Shown piece by piece: positions 53,463 through 54,816 of a stretch of 54,816 bases of DNA. The notes below the pieces were generated by a model. The model did no database searches and was not told the origin of the DNA. It was given only the letters and a program-made list of their open reading frames with translations. Within the stretch, counting starts at the first letter, position 1. Each line of letters opens with the position of its first letter. A program made the position numbers and the translations under genes. This stretch comes from Chloroflexota bacterium (GTDB lineage Bacteria; Chloroflexota; Anaerolineae; Anaerolineales; Villigracilaceae): contig JACPVC010000209.1 in the NCBI GenBank assembly GCA_016191955.1, forward strand, positions 1 through 54,816, in the 5' to 3' direction.

Positions 53463-54816
53463 TTACTTCTTTTTCTTAGCCGTTTTCTTCATTGTTTTCT
53501 TTGCTACAGCCTTCTTCACAACTTTCTTCGCCGCCACCTTTTTAGCTACCGCCTTCTTCGCCGGAGCTGCCTTCGCAACCTTCACCGAAGTGTGGATCTG
53601 CTCATGCATGTAAAGCGGCAGATAGTAGTGACCGCCAGCGTTCTTGCCGCTGGAGCCGGAGCCTTTCCAGCCGCCGAAGGGTTGGAAGCCGGGCCACGCG
53701 CCGGTCGATGCACCTTGCGGGCGATTGGCGTAGGTGACGCCTGCTTCGATCTTGTCGAAGAACCATTCGGTTTCGGCGGCATTGCCGTAGAAGCCAGCGG
53801 TCAGACCGTAGTTGACGTCATTGGCAATTGCCATGCCTTCTTCGAGGTTCTGTACCTTGCCGATGGTGGTGATGGGCAGGAACATTTCATGCTTCCACAA
53901 GCGGTGTTCGAAGGGCAGGTCGGTGACGAAGGTGCTTTCGCAGAAGAAGCCCTTGCCGTAGTCGCCATCCGTGCGGACGTGACCACCGGTGAGGAAGGTC
54001 GCGCCAGCCTGACTGATCTCTTCGGTGAAATTCTTGAAGTCGTTGTAGGAGCTCTTGTTGATGACCGGTCCGTTATAAACGGTGCGTTCGGTCGGGTCAC
54101 CGAGGACGAGTTTGTCGGTCATTTCCTTGAGGCGGGCGACCATATCATTGTAGATAGGTTCTTCCACCAACACACGCGAGGCGGCGGAACATTTTTGCCC
54201 TTGCAAGCCGAATGCCGAGCGAACGATACCGACTGAGGCAGTTTCGATGTCCGCGTTCTTTGAGACGATGACAGGATTTTTGCCGCCGAGTTCGAGTACC
54301 ATCGGGTGTACAAACTTGCGCCTGGCGTAATCCTGATACATCTTCATGCCGACATCGAAGGAACCGGTAAAGGTGACGCCGTTCACTTCGGGGCTGTCGA
54401 CCAAAGCCTGCCCCAGAGTCGAGCCGGGTCCGGTCACGAAGTTGACCACGCCCTCGGGGATGCCCGCATCGCGGAAGCAGTCCACTAACAGGCGCACGAT
54501 CCAGGCGGTATCGGTGGCAGGTTTGATCACGAGCGTGTTGCCCGCAACGAGCGCCGCGCCCGAAGGTCCGCCCGTGAGCGCATGCGGGAAGTTGAATGGC
54601 GAAACCACAAGCCACACGCCATAGGGTCGCAGCACAGACACATTGCGGGATTCATAACCGACCAGCGGGTCGCGTCCCATCTCCACAATGTAACCGTTGT
54701 TCTTTTCCATTTGATAGCAGGAATAATAAATAAGGTCGGCGGTTTCCTGCACATCGCCCATAGATTCCATGCGGTTCTTGCCGACTTCCATTGCCATGGC
54801 AGCGCCGAGTTCGAAA
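53463..54816 (-). CDS. Aldehyde dehydrogenase (P5C dehydrogenase-like) with Lys/Ala-rich tail, 3' part
   Basis: The frame is open to the window edge (visible start FELGAAMAMEVGKNRMESMG), so the N-terminus is missing. The visible 451 residues carry the class signatures: SPFNFPHALTGGPSGAALVA, NTLVIKPATDTAW, VTFTGSFDVG, catalytic Glu in LELGGKNP, catalytic Cys in LQGQKCSAASRV, and KHEMFLPITTIGKV. The style matches L-glutamate gamma-semialdehyde (1-pyrroline-5-carboxylate) dehydrogenase of proline catabolism. After the normal end (YLPLYMHEQIHTSVK) there is an extra tail of 38 residues with 17 Lys (AKKAVAKKVAAKKVVKKAVA), like histone H1 tails. The tail could bind nucleic acid or other polyanions; it is not part of the enzyme family. 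Confidence 0.9.
   Translation of the reverse strand, partial: FELGAAMAMEVGKNRMESMGDVQETADLIYYSCYQMEKNNGYIVEMGRDPLVGYESRNVSVLRPYGVWLVVSPFNFPHALTGGPSGAALVAGNTLVIKPATDTAWIVRLLVDCFRDAGIPEGVVNFVTGPGSTLGQALVDSPEVNGVTFTGSFDVGMKMYQDYARRKFVHPMVLELGGKNPVIVSKNADIETASVGIVRSAFGLQGQKCSAASRVLVEEPIYNDMVARLKEMTDKLVLGDPTERTVYNGPVINKSSYNDFKNFTEEISQAGATFLTGGHVRTDGDYGKGFFCESTFVTDLPFEHRLWKHEMFLPITTIGKVQNLEEGMAIANDVNYGLTAGFYGNAAETEWFFDKIEAGVTYANRPQGASTGAWPGFQPFGGWKGSGSSGKNAGGHYYLPLYMHEQIHTSVKVAKAAPAKKAVAKKVAAKKVVKKAVAKKTMKKTAKKKK

Overview
The window looks like a chromosomal segment of an anaerobic or facultative, sugar-using bacterium of the Chloroflexota, most likely class Anaerolineae. This is inferred from gene style, not from a marker tree. 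The signs are many LxAC lipoproteins with Thr/Pro-rich linkers, a tungsten-type aldehyde:ferredoxin oxidoreductase, CUT1 and CUT2 sugar importers, a Roadblock/LC7 protein, an NBR1-type Ig lipoprotein, and intergenic regions full of small palindromic or MITE-like repeats. There is no rRNA, CRISPR array, prophage or transposase gene.

Layout. 1-2493 (minus): plsX, a NERD-like membrane protein and the 5' part of a large membrane protein. 2518-2676: tRNA-Leu(GAG) with its own promoter and terminator. 2684-8127 (minus): an amino-acid ABC importer (binding protein, permease, ATPase) followed by a STAS protein, a DDAH-like hydrolase, a methyltransferase and a polysaccharide deacetylase. 8192-11001: SCP2-like protein, aldehyde:ferredoxin oxidoreductase, GNAT acetyltransferase. 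11002-11799: a gene-free stretch made of palindromic repeats. 11800-19568 (minus): a maltodextrin locus with a MalK-type ATPase, binding protein, MalF/MalG permeases, a lipoprotein alpha-amylase and a cytoplasmic GH13 enzyme. 19673-21800: oxidoreductase and MFS transporter.

21878-33418 is the most unusual part. One minus-strand operon encodes a lipoprotein in which a ChvE/XylF-type (CUT2) sugar-binding protein is fused to a MalE-type (CUT1) binding protein. It is followed by a CUT1 permease pair and then a CUT2 ATPase and CUT2 permease, with no CUT1 ATPase. Upstream lies a soluble histidine kinase fused to a degenerate CUT2-type ABC ATPase domain. Divergent from it is a REC-HTH-REC response regulator, and convergent with that a XylR-like ROK repressor whose promoter carries a palindrome close to the classical xyl operator. 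I read this as a composite sugar importer with a regulator that may sense the transporter, probably for xylose or a related monosaccharide; the biological role is inference.

33546-49674 is mostly housekeeping: eno, a TIR protein, an NBR1-Ig lipoprotein, pyrG, Roadblock, pth, mfd, a duplicated-domain lipoprotein, a polytopic membrane protein, uvrB and a DUF4190-like protein. Two MITE-like families with target-site duplications sit between the genes. 49672-53341 is a run of small unknown genes, a VapC remnant and a three-copy direct repeat. 53463-54816 is the 3' part of an aldehyde dehydrogenase with an unusual histone-H1-like Lys/Ala tail, running off the window.
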